From Deltaproteobacteria bacterium (GTDB lineage: Bacteria > Desulfobacterota > Binatia > Binatales > Binataceae): a stretch of 17,261 nt of DNA. The stretch covers positions 1-17,261 of the forward strand of contig JAJYMR010000160.1 in the NCBI GenBank assembly GCA_021786815.1, in the 5' to 3' direction. Made by a program: the position numbers and the translations under genes. The notes under the pieces are model-generated. The model had not been told where the DNA came from, made no database searches, and saw only the letters and a program-made list of their open reading frames with translations. Numbering within the stretch: position 1 is the stretch's first letter; each line of letters starts with the position of its first letter. Shown here one piece after another: positions 6,372-13,724 of the stretch.

Positions 6372-8324
6372 CTACACGTGAAGCGGTCGGAACTCCTCGC
6401 CACCGCCTTTGAAGAATTTTCCGAACAACTCATAGTACTCAAGACGAATAGCCTGAATCGACGCCATCATCCCCTCGAGTACGATTATAAAGATGTTCCC
6501 AACCACCATCGTAAGCCAATACCAGAGGCCGCCTCCGGCGAGCCGCGAAAGAGAGTCCGCAAGCGCAAATACCGCTATGAAAAGTCCGATGTGCGCGAGC
6601 GCGAACGCGGCGATTCGGATGAAGGAAACGGTATTGGCAAGGTATGAAAGGAAAGCGTCGCCCAGCCCAACGAGCGCTTCCACCAGTAGCCCCGGCATCC
6701 GGCCCCACGCCACCGCCTCTCCGCGCTTTCGCCGGAAAATCTCCTCGACGGGTCGGTGAAACACGATGCTCAGCGCGGGAAGCCCAATCAGCAGCGCGAG
6801 CACCCACCCCTCGACGCCGGCCTCGCCGGTCAGCATCAAGCGGCTTCCGACCGCGAGGCATACCCAATAGATAAACGCTCCCACCAGGCCGTGCTCGCCG
6901 AAAATCGCCGCGCCGGTATCGTGCGCGCGCAGGCTGTTGATTACGTTGAGTATCAGGCTGACGCTTATCAGGATCGCGCCGAAGGCGATCGCAATGATCA
7001 GTGCGCGCGTCACGTTGCGCATCGGATTGAACCATAGCGCGGGAATCACATTGTCCAGTCCGAACACGCTTCCGTACAGACAGCCGAAGATTATCGACGC
7101 TATTCCGCATTCGATCAGCAGAACGCCGAGATCCGTGTAACGATACGAGGTCCTGAATATCGCGTAGCCCGCGAGCGCGAGCACGAAGCCCTGCCCCGCG
7201 TCGCCGAACATCACGCCGAACATGATGAGAAAACTGATCGCAAGAAAGGCGGTCGGTTCGACCTCGCCGTAGCGCGGCACGCCGTACGCTTCCGTCAGAC
7301 GCTCGAACGGTTTCAGGAAAAGCGGGTTGCTGAAGAGGATCGGTATCCTGAGCGTTCCCGCGCCGACCTCGCGCATCTCGGTCGGATCGACGATTTCCAT
7401 GTACGCCGCGCCTTCGGTTGCGCGCGCTACTTCGTCGCGCAGGGTCGCGATCTTTGCCTTCGGAACCCATCCGGAAATAAGGATCGTATGGCCGACCCGT
7501 CCGAAATGGCGCCGCGCCCGCGTAAGCCCGAGCGCGATCTCCGCCTTGCGCCGGATAGCCGAAAGTGCGGGCCGCGCCTGCTCGGCGGAGCGCAAAAGCG
7601 TCTCGCGCGCCGCGTCGAGTTGCGCGCCGAGTTCCTTTTCCCCGGCCGAAGCGGCGTCCAACAGCTTCGCTATCGGCTCGCCGCCAACGGATTCCTCCTC
7701 GAACCGCGCGCTCTGAAGAATCACCTGCGCCTTTTCGCGATCCGCGGCAAGGAATGCGATCAGAACCGCGACTCCGCCCTCGGTTTCGCCGAGAAGCTCA
7801 AGCAGATGCGGCAGAGGCTGGAACTGCTGCTCAGCGGAACCGAGGCGCTCGGCCGGGATAATTCCGGTCTGCACCACGAGCCGTCCAGACCTGGCAAGGA
7901 TGGCCGGCTCGATAGCTGCCTCCGAAAGCATCCGCAGAAGCTCAGTGCGGCGTTTGGCCGCCGGGCGCGATTCCCGAAGGCGTCGCACGCGTTCGTAAAG
8001 TGGGGGCAGCACCTTTTCGAGAGCTTCGAGCTCCTTCTCGAGGTTTTCGAATTCCTGTTCGGAAACGCTTTCAACCGATACGCCGAACGGGTCGTAGCCG
8101 AGCCCCAGCAACTCCATCAGGCGCTTGCCGCGCTCGACGATCGCCGCGTAGCGCCGCTCCATCTCGACCTGCGAGACGTCGAGCACGGGTTGCGCCCGCG
8201 CGATCGCTTCGCGCACGTCCACCAGATGCAGCAGGCCCAGCCGCGCGAGCGTCCATGTGACCCGCTCGACCCGCGCTTCGAGCACGTAGATATCGGCCCG
8301 GACGAGCTGAACCGGCCTAAACAA
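6372..8324 (-). CDS. atpI: V/A-type ATPase membrane stator subunit I (a subunit)
   Basis: Subunit I (650 residues) has a soluble, coiled-coil-rich N-terminal half (about 1-350) that holds the peripheral stalks, and a multi-spanning C-terminal half forming the ion half-channels. The family hallmark PTAFLAISFLIMFGVMFGDA lies at about 357-376. SFIRIAAFALAHIG contains the essential Arg (R570) facing the ring Glu. The C-terminal QAIRLEYYELFGKFF supplies the second Arg (R627). The start is TTG at 8324, supported by GGAGG at 8330-8334 with a 5-nt spacer and by the family-like opening FRPVQLVRADIYVLEARVER. It overlaps the subunit C stop by 8 nt. The gap to subunit K is 12 nt. Confidence 0.96.
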   Translation of the reverse strand: MFRPVQLVRADIYVLEARVERVTWTLARLGLLHLVDVREAIARAQPVLDVSQVEMERRYAAIVERGKRLMELLGLGYDPFGVSVESVSEQEFENLEKELEALEKVLPPLYERVRRLRESRPAAKRRTELLRMLSEAAIEPAILARSGRLVVQTGIIPAERLGSAEQQFQPLPHLLELLGETEGGVAVLIAFLAADREKAQVILQSARFEEESVGGEPIAKLLDAASAGEKELGAQLDAARETLLRSAEQARPALSAIRRKAEIALGLTRARRHFGRVGHTILISGWVPKAKIATLRDEVARATEGAAYMEIVDPTEMREVGAGTLRIPILFSNPLFLKPFERLTEAYGVPRYGEVEPTAFLAISFLIMFGVMFGDAGQGFVLALAGYAIFRTSYRYTDLGVLLIECGIASIIFGCLYGSVFGLDNVIPALWFNPMRNVTRALIIAIAFGAILISVSLILNVINSLRAHDTGAAIFGEHGLVGAFIYWVCLAVGSRLMLTGEAGVEGWVLALLIGLPALSIVFHRPVEEIFRRKRGEAVAWGRMPGLLVEALVGLGDAFLSYLANTVSFIRIAAFALAHIGLFIAVFALADSLSRLAGGGLWYWLTMVVGNIFIIVLEGMMASIQAIRLEYYELFGKFFKGGGEEFRPLHV

Positions 8325-9378
8325 CTTCGCCTCCGGCCAGGGCCGCGCCGTGAAACCGTATCAGGCCGTCGGCGAGGGCGGTTGCATCCCTGCCCCATCG
8401 CCTGCCCTCATAGAGGGCGATCAAATCGGCGGTCTCAAGCTCGCCAAGGATGAGATAGCTCAGCGCCACGCCCGCCTGGAACGGTATCGCGAACAGGGGG
8501 CGGCGCGCCTCGCGCGCGAGCAGGCGCATCATCGAGAGCCGAAGCGTCGTACCCGCCTCTTCCAGCCCGACCGCGACGAACGGCGGCTGCCCTTCGCCGT
8601 TCCATTGCGAAAGCGTCGTCCGCTTCTTCGCGCTCGAGAAGTAAAAGCCTGCGGGACAAAGACGGCGCACCGTCTGCTCCGGCGAGAGACGGAAGGTTCT
8701 TCGCAGCCGTTCGGTCCAGAGCACGTTGCTCACGTCGCTCAGCACGCCCACGAGCCGCAGGACGATACCGGCCTCACCGCCCGAGAAAGCCGCGCCCGCA
8801 TCGACTACCCGCGAGAGGAACCATCGATCGAGCCGCGCCTCGATCTCGCTCAGAAGAACGTGCGCCTGTTTTGGACGGGCGGTTTCCGACTCGTCAGCTT
8901 TCAGAGTTTCGGCAACCGGCGCCGCGTAAGGCGTTTCGGCAAGCGCCCTGGATGCATCTTCGAGCGTTTTCGCCGCAAGCAGGTTTTCGACCGGAAGAAC
9001 CGACCTCGGCGGCAGGGGCCGCAGCATCGACAGCACCTGCCGCCGGTCTGCTCCGGAGACGACCGCGCGCAGGATAACCTTGAGCGCTTCGAGTTCGAAG
9101 CGCGAGAGAAACGTACGGCATAAAGTGCGCGCGCGGGCGGGCAGCAGCGCGACGAGGCGCTCAGCCGTGTCGAGACGAAACTGGCGCACGGCGGTCGCGA
9201 AACCCGCTGTTTCCGCTCGCAGGGCCGTCGCGTACGCGGTCGTCCCGAGCGCCGCCGTCATTGCGTCCAAGCTCGGCGCGTGCACGAGCATCGCGTACTC
9301 CCGCGCGCCCAGCAGGTCGCCCATCGAAGCGCGAATTTTCGCAATCGCAAGCGAATAGCGCGCGACTTTGGCGATCAT
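8317..9378 (-). CDS. atpC: V/A-type ATPase subunit C (subunit d / AC39 homologue)
   Basis: The 353-residue protein has the helical repeat pattern of the C/AC39 family, which sits as a socket between the central stalk and the membrane ring. Recognisable elements are the N-terminal RYSLAIAKIRASMGDLL, the FELEALKVILRAVVSG stretch near residues 94-109, and the C-terminal LILGELETADLIALYEGRRWG near 309-329. The last resembles the family's 'E...L..I..GKRYGL' ending. Identity is high-level clear, but the sequence is diverged, as is usual for this subunit. ATG at 9378 overlaps the stop of the H/G subunit (ATGA). Placement before subunit I differs from the I-K-E-C-F order I remember for Thermus and archaea. 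Confidence 0.88.
   Translation of the reverse strand: MIAKVARYSLAIAKIRASMGDLLGAREYAMLVHAPSLDAMTAALGTTAYATALRAETAGFATAVRQFRLDTAERLVALLPARARTLCRTFLSRFELEALKVILRAVVSGADRRQVLSMLRPLPPRSVLPVENLLAAKTLEDASRALAETPYAAPVAETLKADESETARPKQAHVLLSEIEARLDRWFLSRVVDAGAAFSGGEAGIVLRLVGVLSDVSNVLWTERLRRTFRLSPEQTVRRLCPAGFYFSSAKKRTTLSQWNGEGQPPFVAVGLEEAGTTLRLSMMRLLAREARRPLFAIPFQAGVALSYLILGELETADLIALYEGRRWGRDATALADGLIRFHGAALAGGEVV
8330..8334 (-). promoter_or_regulatory. Ribosome binding site deciding the TTG start of subunit I
   Basis: GGAGG on the minus strand, 5 nt before TTG at 8324-8322, inside the last codons of subunit C. No ATG or GTG lies at a comparable distance in frame, so this site decides the start. Confidence 0.6.
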
Positions 9379-9695
9379 GAGTGCCCGAACAGCTTTCCGA
9401 CCAGGCGCTCGACGGCCTCGGCGCGCCGGGTCGCGGCGAGGGCGCGAATCCGCTCGATATGCAGTTGGGTTTCGCGCGCGATTCGGGCCTTTTCGGCCTG
9501 AGCTTCATCCCTGAGCCGTGCCGCGTCGCGATCGCCGCCCGCCTCAGGCCCTTCTCCGGCCAGGATTTGCTCGGCGCGCTTGCGCGCGTCAGCGACGGTC
9601 CGCTCTGCCTCCTGACGGGCGCGCGAGGTGAGCTCGTCGGCGCTTTTCTCCGCTTCGAGCAGTCGTGAAACCCCGGTTGAGGACGCGGTCGCCAC
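9375..9695 (-). CDS. atpH: V/A-type ATPase peripheral-stalk subunit H/G
   Basis: This is a highly charged 106-residue helix, with LLEAEKSADELTSRARQEAE near its start and RIARETQLHIERIRALAATR near its end. It matches the H (archaeal) or G (Thermus) stalk partner of subunit E. Ala, Glu and Arg recur at coiled-coil spacing throughout. I chose GTG at 9695; the frame is also open to a TTG at 9734 (119 residues), which would add a non-helical GYIVSRVAHV stretch. Neither start has a strong ribosome site (AAGAG lies 8 nt before the GTG). It is the first ATPase gene and overlaps subunit C by 4 nt. It lies only 69 nt (or 30 nt) after the YHS gene. Confidence 0.82.
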   Translation of the reverse strand: MATASSTGVSRLLEAEKSADELTSRARQEAERTVADARKRAEQILAGEGPEAGGDRDAARLRDEAQAEKARIARETQLHIERIRALAATRRAEAVERLVGKLFGHS

Positions 9696-9744
9696 GTGTG
9701 CTACTCTTGAGACAATGTACCCGGTCGCCGGCAAATTGAGGCGC

Positions 9745-9758
9745 GCCGGCTTCCCGGC
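9745..9758 (-). other. Short GC-rich stem-loop in the junction between the copper and ATPase modules
   Basis: On the minus strand GCCGG, loop GAAG, CCGGC. It lies in the 69-nt junction between the YHS gene and the ATPase operon. A longer alternative pairing of GGTCG-CCGG with CCGG-CGACC spans about 9722-9763. No U-tract follows, so I do not call it a terminator. It could cause weak attenuation or mark a processing point. Confidence 0.3.
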
Positions 9759-9764
9759 CGACCG

Positions 9765-9983
9765 CTAATCCTCCGACGCCCGCCTGCAGAACTTTTCCGG
9801 TTCGACCTTGAATTTTTCCACGCAAGACAACGAACAGAATCGATATTCCCTGCCCTGGTAGATGAACGCGTAGCTTCGGTACGAACCGACTTCCATGCCG
9901 CAGACGACGTTCTTAGTCGCATACGCATCCTCGCCGCTTCGGCCCGCGCGGCCGCGACGTGAGGGCTTTTCGAGCGAACCCAT
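9765..9983 (-). CDS. YHS-domain small metal-binding protein
   Basis: This 72-residue protein is mostly one YHS domain: VVCGMEVG, then YAFIYQGREYRFCSLSCVEK, then KFKVEPEKF. The three Cys of the CGM and FCSLSC elements are the usual metal-site residues. Such domains occur in copper- and heavy-metal-handling proteins, alone or fused to P1B ATPases. A free cytoplasmic YHS protein beside a Cus pump suggests a Cu(I) or Ag(I) buffer or chaperone, an inference from context. The start ATG at 9983 is chosen because GGGAGGA lies 7 nt upstream (9991-9997). The frame extends to 10040 without a better site. The first 25 residues are basic and unstructured-looking. It is on the same strand as cusCBA and the ATPase genes. 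Confidence 0.85.
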   Translation of the reverse strand: MGSLEKPSRRGRAGRSGEDAYATKNVVCGMEVGSYRSYAFIYQGREYRFCSLSCVEKFKVEPEKFCRRASED

Positions 9984-10004
9984 ATGACAATCCTCCCGCC
10001 TGCT

Positions 10005-10025
10005 CCCGATGGCGGGGACATCGGG
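10005..10025 (-). promoter_or_regulatory. Perfect stem-loop just upstream of the YHS ribosome site
   Basis: CCCGATG and CATCGGG form a perfect 7-bp stem with a 7-nt loop (TCCCCGC on the transcript strand). It lies 7 nt upstream of the GGGAGGA ribosome site of the YHS gene. The loop carries CCCCGC, which could pair with the GCGGG adjoining that ribosome site. This suggests a translational switch or a 3' protective hairpin after the NosL-like gene. No U-tract is present. Function is inferred only from position. Confidence 0.4.
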
Positions 10026-10075
10026 CGTCAACCTACGCAAGTATCGGGCCGTAACGAGTCGGTTGCCGTTCGACG

Positions 10076-10606
10076 CTACTTTTTAGCGGCGACAAGCCGT
10101 CCGCCGGTCGAGCGCGCCAGCTCGGCGAACGTCTCGATACGGCCTCCGTGTTCCCTTTGGAACCGGATCGCGTCCTGCTCGCTCGCGAAGGCGACCGTGC
10201 TCGGCGCACATCGATCGAATCCCAGGATGCAGCACTCGCGTCTGCCCGCGGTCGCCTCCATCGGCGGCCCGACGCAAGGCGCGACGTTGCTGCCGGTGAC
10301 GTAAAAGGCATGATCCGGCGCAATCGGCTTGCGCGTCCGATAATCGGTCACGGACGCGACGCGGACCTTTTTGCCGGTTTGCTGCGCGTAGGTGATCGCG
10401 CATCTGATGCAGCAGGCGCGGCCTGACGGACCGCCTTCGACCGCGACCTCGGCCGCCATGTCCGGATGAATATCCCGATCGCTGAGCACGCATCGGTGGC
10501 CGCGGATGAGCGTCTCAATTTTGTCGCATCCGGCCGCGCTCGCCGCCAAAAACGCAAGCGCGGCAAGGGCAAGGACCGCGCGCAACGCTTGCGAATCAGT
10601 CTTCAT
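10076..10606 (-). CDS. Cys-rich NosL-like lipoprotein
   Basis: This 176-residue protein has a lipoprotein signal peptide with lipobox SAAGC (C27), so it is probably membrane-anchored on the periplasmic side. The C-terminal half matches NosL-type copper proteins: TDYRTRKPIAPDHAFYVTGS (about 87-106), then VAFASEQDAIRFQREHGG (about 138-155). NosL binds Cu(I) for nitrous oxide reductase assembly, but no nos gene is here. Unusually it carries C39, CCxxC at 65-69, C111, CC at 125-126 and C133, well beyond the usual CxxCGM-type site, which it lacks. ATG overlaps the cusA stop by 11 nt, so it belongs to the copper operon. A periplasmic copper donor or acceptor for CusCBA is plausible, in the role that CusF has in E. 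coli. Confidence 0.8.
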   Translation of the reverse strand: MKTDSQALRAVLALAALAFLAASAAGCDKIETLIRGHRCVLSDRDIHPDMAAEVAVEGGPSGRACCIRCAITYAQQTGKKVRVASVTDYRTRKPIAPDHAFYVTGSNVAPCVGPPMEATAGRRECCILGFDRCAPSTVAFASEQDAIRFQREHGGRIETFAELARSTGGRLVAAKK

Positions 10607-13600
10607 CGGAGCCCTGCCGGCGTATCTGATGGCTGCGCCAGATTTCGTAGAGAATCGGGATGATGATCAGCGTCAGTACGGTGGAGGAAACCATGCCGCC
10701 GACCATCGGAGCGGCGATTCGCTTCATGAGCCGCGCTCCGGTCTCGGAACTCCACATAATCGGCAGGAGGCCGGCTATGATCGCGCACACGGTCATCATC
10801 TTCGGACGCACCCGCTCGACCGCGCCCTCCATGATCGCATCGTAGAGTTCCGAAAGTCCAACCGTGGTTTTGTCCCTGCGCCGCGCCTCCCAGGCTTCGT
10901 CAAGATAGATGATCATGACGACGCCGGTTTCGGCCGCGACTCCTGCGAGCGCGATAAATCCGACCGCGACGGCCACGCTCATATTGTAGCCCAGCAAGTA
11001 CATGAACCAGATGCCCCCGACCAGCGCGAACGGCAGCGCCAGCATCACGATCAGCACCTCGACGACGCTACCAAAGTTCAGATAGAGCAGCAGAAAGATT
11101 ATCGCGAGGGTCACCGGCACGATGACCTTGAGCCGCGCACGGGCCTCCTGCATGTATTCGTATTGCCCGCTCCATTCTATCGCGTAACCGGGCGGCACCT
11201 TCACCTCGCGGTCGACTGCCCGCCTGGCCCGCTCGACATAACTTCCCACGTCCTGTGTGGGATCGATATCGACGTAGATCCACGCCTGGGGACGTGCGCC
11301 CTCGGTCTTGATCGATGGCGGACCCATGCGCGTGAAGATGTACGCGACCTGGCTTATGGGAATCTGCGCGCCGGTGGGCGTGGCGATAAGCACGCGGTCG
11401 AGTTCCTCCGGGGTCCAGCGAAGTCCCCGTCCGTAGCGGACGTTTATCGGAAAGCGCTCCAGGCCCTCGATGGTGCGCGATATGTTCTCGCCGCCAATCG
11501 CCGATTCGATAACATCTTCGACGTCGCTCACCGTAAGCCCGTAGCGCGCGGCTTCGCGGCGCTTGACCACGAAATCGAGATAGTAGCCGCCCGTGACGCG
11601 TTCCGCGTAAACGCTTCGCGTCCCCGGCAGATTGCGGATGACCGGTTCCACTTCCTTGCCCAGCTTTTCCAAAACGTCGAGATTCGCACCGCTGATCTTG
11701 ATGCCTATGGGCGTTTTGATCCCTGTCGAAACCATGTCGATCCGGGTCTTGATCGGCATCGTCCACGCGTTGACGACGCCGGGAAAATTGATCGCGCGGT
11801 TCATTTCATCTATGAGTTTGCCGGTCGTCATGCCCGGGGGCCACTCCGACTGGGGCTTGAGATCGATCGTGGTCTCCATCATTTCGAGCGGAGCCGGGTC
11901 GAGCGGCGAGGTCGAGCGTCCCACCTTGGCGAGCGCGTGCTTGACCTCGGGGAACTGCATAATTATCCGGTTGGTCTGCTGTGCGACCGCAACCGCCTCG
12001 GTGATCGACACCCCGGGCAGGAGCGATGGCATGTACAGCAGATCGCCTTCGTTGAGCGGCGGGATGAACTCGGAGCCGAGCCGTTCATACGGCAGCACGG
12101 TCAGCAGAAGAATCAGCACCGCGGCTGCAAGCACGGCCCACCTTAGCTTTAGCGCCCATCTGAGCACCGGACGATATGCCCATACCAGCAGACGGCTCAG
12201 CGGGTTCTCCATCTCGGGACGGATTCGCCCCCGAATCAGATACCCCATCAGGACCGGCACGAGCGTGATCGAGAGCAACGCCGCCGCCGTCATCGCATAG
12301 GTCTTCGTGTAGGCGAGCGGCTTGAACATCCTGCCCGACTGGCCGGTAAGCGCGAATACGGGTAGAAAGCCGACCGCGATCACGAGCAGCGAGAAAAACA
12401 ACGCCGGGCCGACTTCCGTTGCCGCGTCGATGATTATGTCCCAGTGCGGCTTGCGTCCGCGGTCGCGTTCGAGATGCTTGTGGGCGTTCTCGATCATCAC
12501 GATCGCGCCGTCGATCATCGCGCCGATCGCGATCGCGATTCCGCCGAGCGACATGATGTTCGCCACCAACCCCTGCGCGTACATCACCGTCATCGCCATC
12601 AGGATTCCAATCGGCAGCGTGACGATCGCGACAAGTGCCGAACGGAAGTGGAAGAGAAACACGATACAGACAAGGCCGACGATTATGCTTTCCTCGACGA
12701 GCTTCTGCCTTAGCGTGTTCTGCGCGCGACGGATAAGCGCGGAGCGGTCGTAAACGGTGACGATCTGTACGCCCTTCGGGAGCGTCTTCTTTAGTTCGGC
12801 AAGCCTCTCCTTGACGCGGTTGATGATTTCGAGCGCGTTGTTTCCGTAGCGCATCTCGATGATGCCGACGACGGTGTCGCCCAGGTTGTCGAGTTCCGCG
12901 GCGCCGCGTCGCATGTCCGGTCCGAGCTGGACCGTGCCGATATCGCGAATGAGTATCGGCGTTCCCTTCGCGTCCACGCCCACGGGGATATCGCCGATGT
13001 CGCGCAGGTTGCGGATATAGCCGATACCCTCGACCATGTATTCGGCCTCGCCGTACTCGACCACGCGCCCGCCGACGTCATTGTTGCTGGCGCGTATGGC
13101 GCGGATCACCTTGCCAAGCGGGATATCGTAGGCGAGCAGTTTGTTGGGATCGAGCACCACCTGGTATTGCTTGACGGAGCCGCCAAGGCTCGCGACCTCC
13201 GCAACTCCCGGAATTGTCTGAAGCCGGTAGCGAAGGTACCAGTCCTGCAGCGTGCGTAACTGTGCGAGATTCTGCTTACCGCTGCGGTCGACGAGCGCGT
13301 ACTCGTACACCCATCCGACCGGCGTCGCGTCCGGGCCGAGTTGGGGAGTGACTCCCGGCGGCATCCGGCCCTGCAGCGCGCTCAGATACTCGAGCACGCG
13401 GCTTCGCGCCCAGTAGATGTCGGTCCCGTCCTTGAAGATGACGTACACGAACGAGTAGCCGAAGAACGAGTAGCCGCGCACCACCCTGACGTTCGCAACC
13501 CCAAGCATCGTGGTCGTAATCGGATAGGTCACCTGGTCCTCGACGATCTGCGGCGGCTGCCCGGGCCATTCGGTGTAGATGATCACCTGCACGTCGCTCA

Positions 13601-13724
13601 CGTCGGGCAATGCGTCGACCGGGATGTTGCGAAACGCGTAGATTCCCGCCGCGCCAAGCGCGACAACCATCACACCCACCAGGAACTGGTTGCGCACCGA
13701 CCATTCGATGACTCGCTTGATCAT
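10596..13724 (-). CDS. cusA: Heavy-metal efflux RND transporter CusA (Cu/Ag)
   Basis: The 1042-residue inner-membrane RND pump has the expected layout: TM1 at about 12-30, a first periplasmic domain, TM2-TM6 from about 345, then a second half of the same design. The copper-specific Met triad of E. coli CusA (M573, M623, M672) is present here as M565, M615 and M664, within GDLLYMPS, LEMMETTI and RIDMVSTGIK. Proton-relay residues are also retained: D405 in GAMID, E932 in AGVAAETG and K975 in RVRPKMM. This identifies a Cu(I)/Ag(I) pump of the HME4 type rather than a Zn/Co/Cd CzcA. It works with CusB and CusC across both membranes, driven by proton motive force. ATG overlaps the cusB stop (ATGA). 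It lies in a five-gene minus-strand run. Confidence 0.97.
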   Translation of the reverse strand: MIKRVIEWSVRNQFLVGVMVVALGAAGIYAFRNIPVDALPDVSDVQVIIYTEWPGQPPQIVEDQVTYPITTTMLGVANVRVVRGYSFFGYSFVYVIFKDGTDIYWARSRVLEYLSALQGRMPPGVTPQLGPDATPVGWVYEYALVDRSGKQNLAQLRTLQDWYLRYRLQTIPGVAEVASLGGSVKQYQVVLDPNKLLAYDIPLGKVIRAIRASNNDVGGRVVEYGEAEYMVEGIGYIRNLRDIGDIPVGVDAKGTPILIRDIGTVQLGPDMRRGAAELDNLGDTVVGIIEMRYGNNALEIINRVKERLAELKKTLPKGVQIVTVYDRSALIRRAQNTLRQKLVEESIIVGLVCIVFLFHFRSALVAIVTLPIGILMAMTVMYAQGLVANIMSLGGIAIAIGAMIDGAIVMIENAHKHLERDRGRKPHWDIIIDAATEVGPALFFSLLVIAVGFLPVFALTGQSGRMFKPLAYTKTYAMTAAALLSITLVPVLMGYLIRGRIRPEMENPLSRLLVWAYRPVLRWALKLRWAVLAAAVLILLLTVLPYERLGSEFIPPLNEGDLLYMPSLLPGVSITEAVAVAQQTNRIIMQFPEVKHALAKVGRSTSPLDPAPLEMMETTIDLKPQSEWPPGMTTGKLIDEMNRAINFPGVVNAWTMPIKTRIDMVSTGIKTPIGIKISGANLDVLEKLGKEVEPVIRNLPGTRSVYAERVTGGYYLDFVVKRREAARYGLTVSDVEDVIESAIGGENISRTIEGLERFPINVRYGRGLRWTPEELDRVLIATPTGAQIPISQVAYIFTRMGPPSIKTEGARPQAWIYVDIDPTQDVGSYVERARRAVDREVKVPPGYAIEWSGQYEYMQEARARLKVIVPVTLAIIFLLLYLNFGSVVEVLIVMLALPFALVGGIWFMYLLGYNMSVAVAVGFIALAGVAAETGVVMIIYLDEAWEARRRDKTTVGLSELYDAIMEGAVERVRPKMMTVCAIIAGLLPIMWSSETGARLMKRIAAPMVGGMVSSTVLTLIIIPILYEIWRSHQIRRQGSDED

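Noticed and set aside
10506..12146. 546-residue open frame on the plus strand opposite cusA
   Set aside because: Antisense shadow of cusA. The residue content is Arg/Asp/His-rich and domainless, with no ribosome site.
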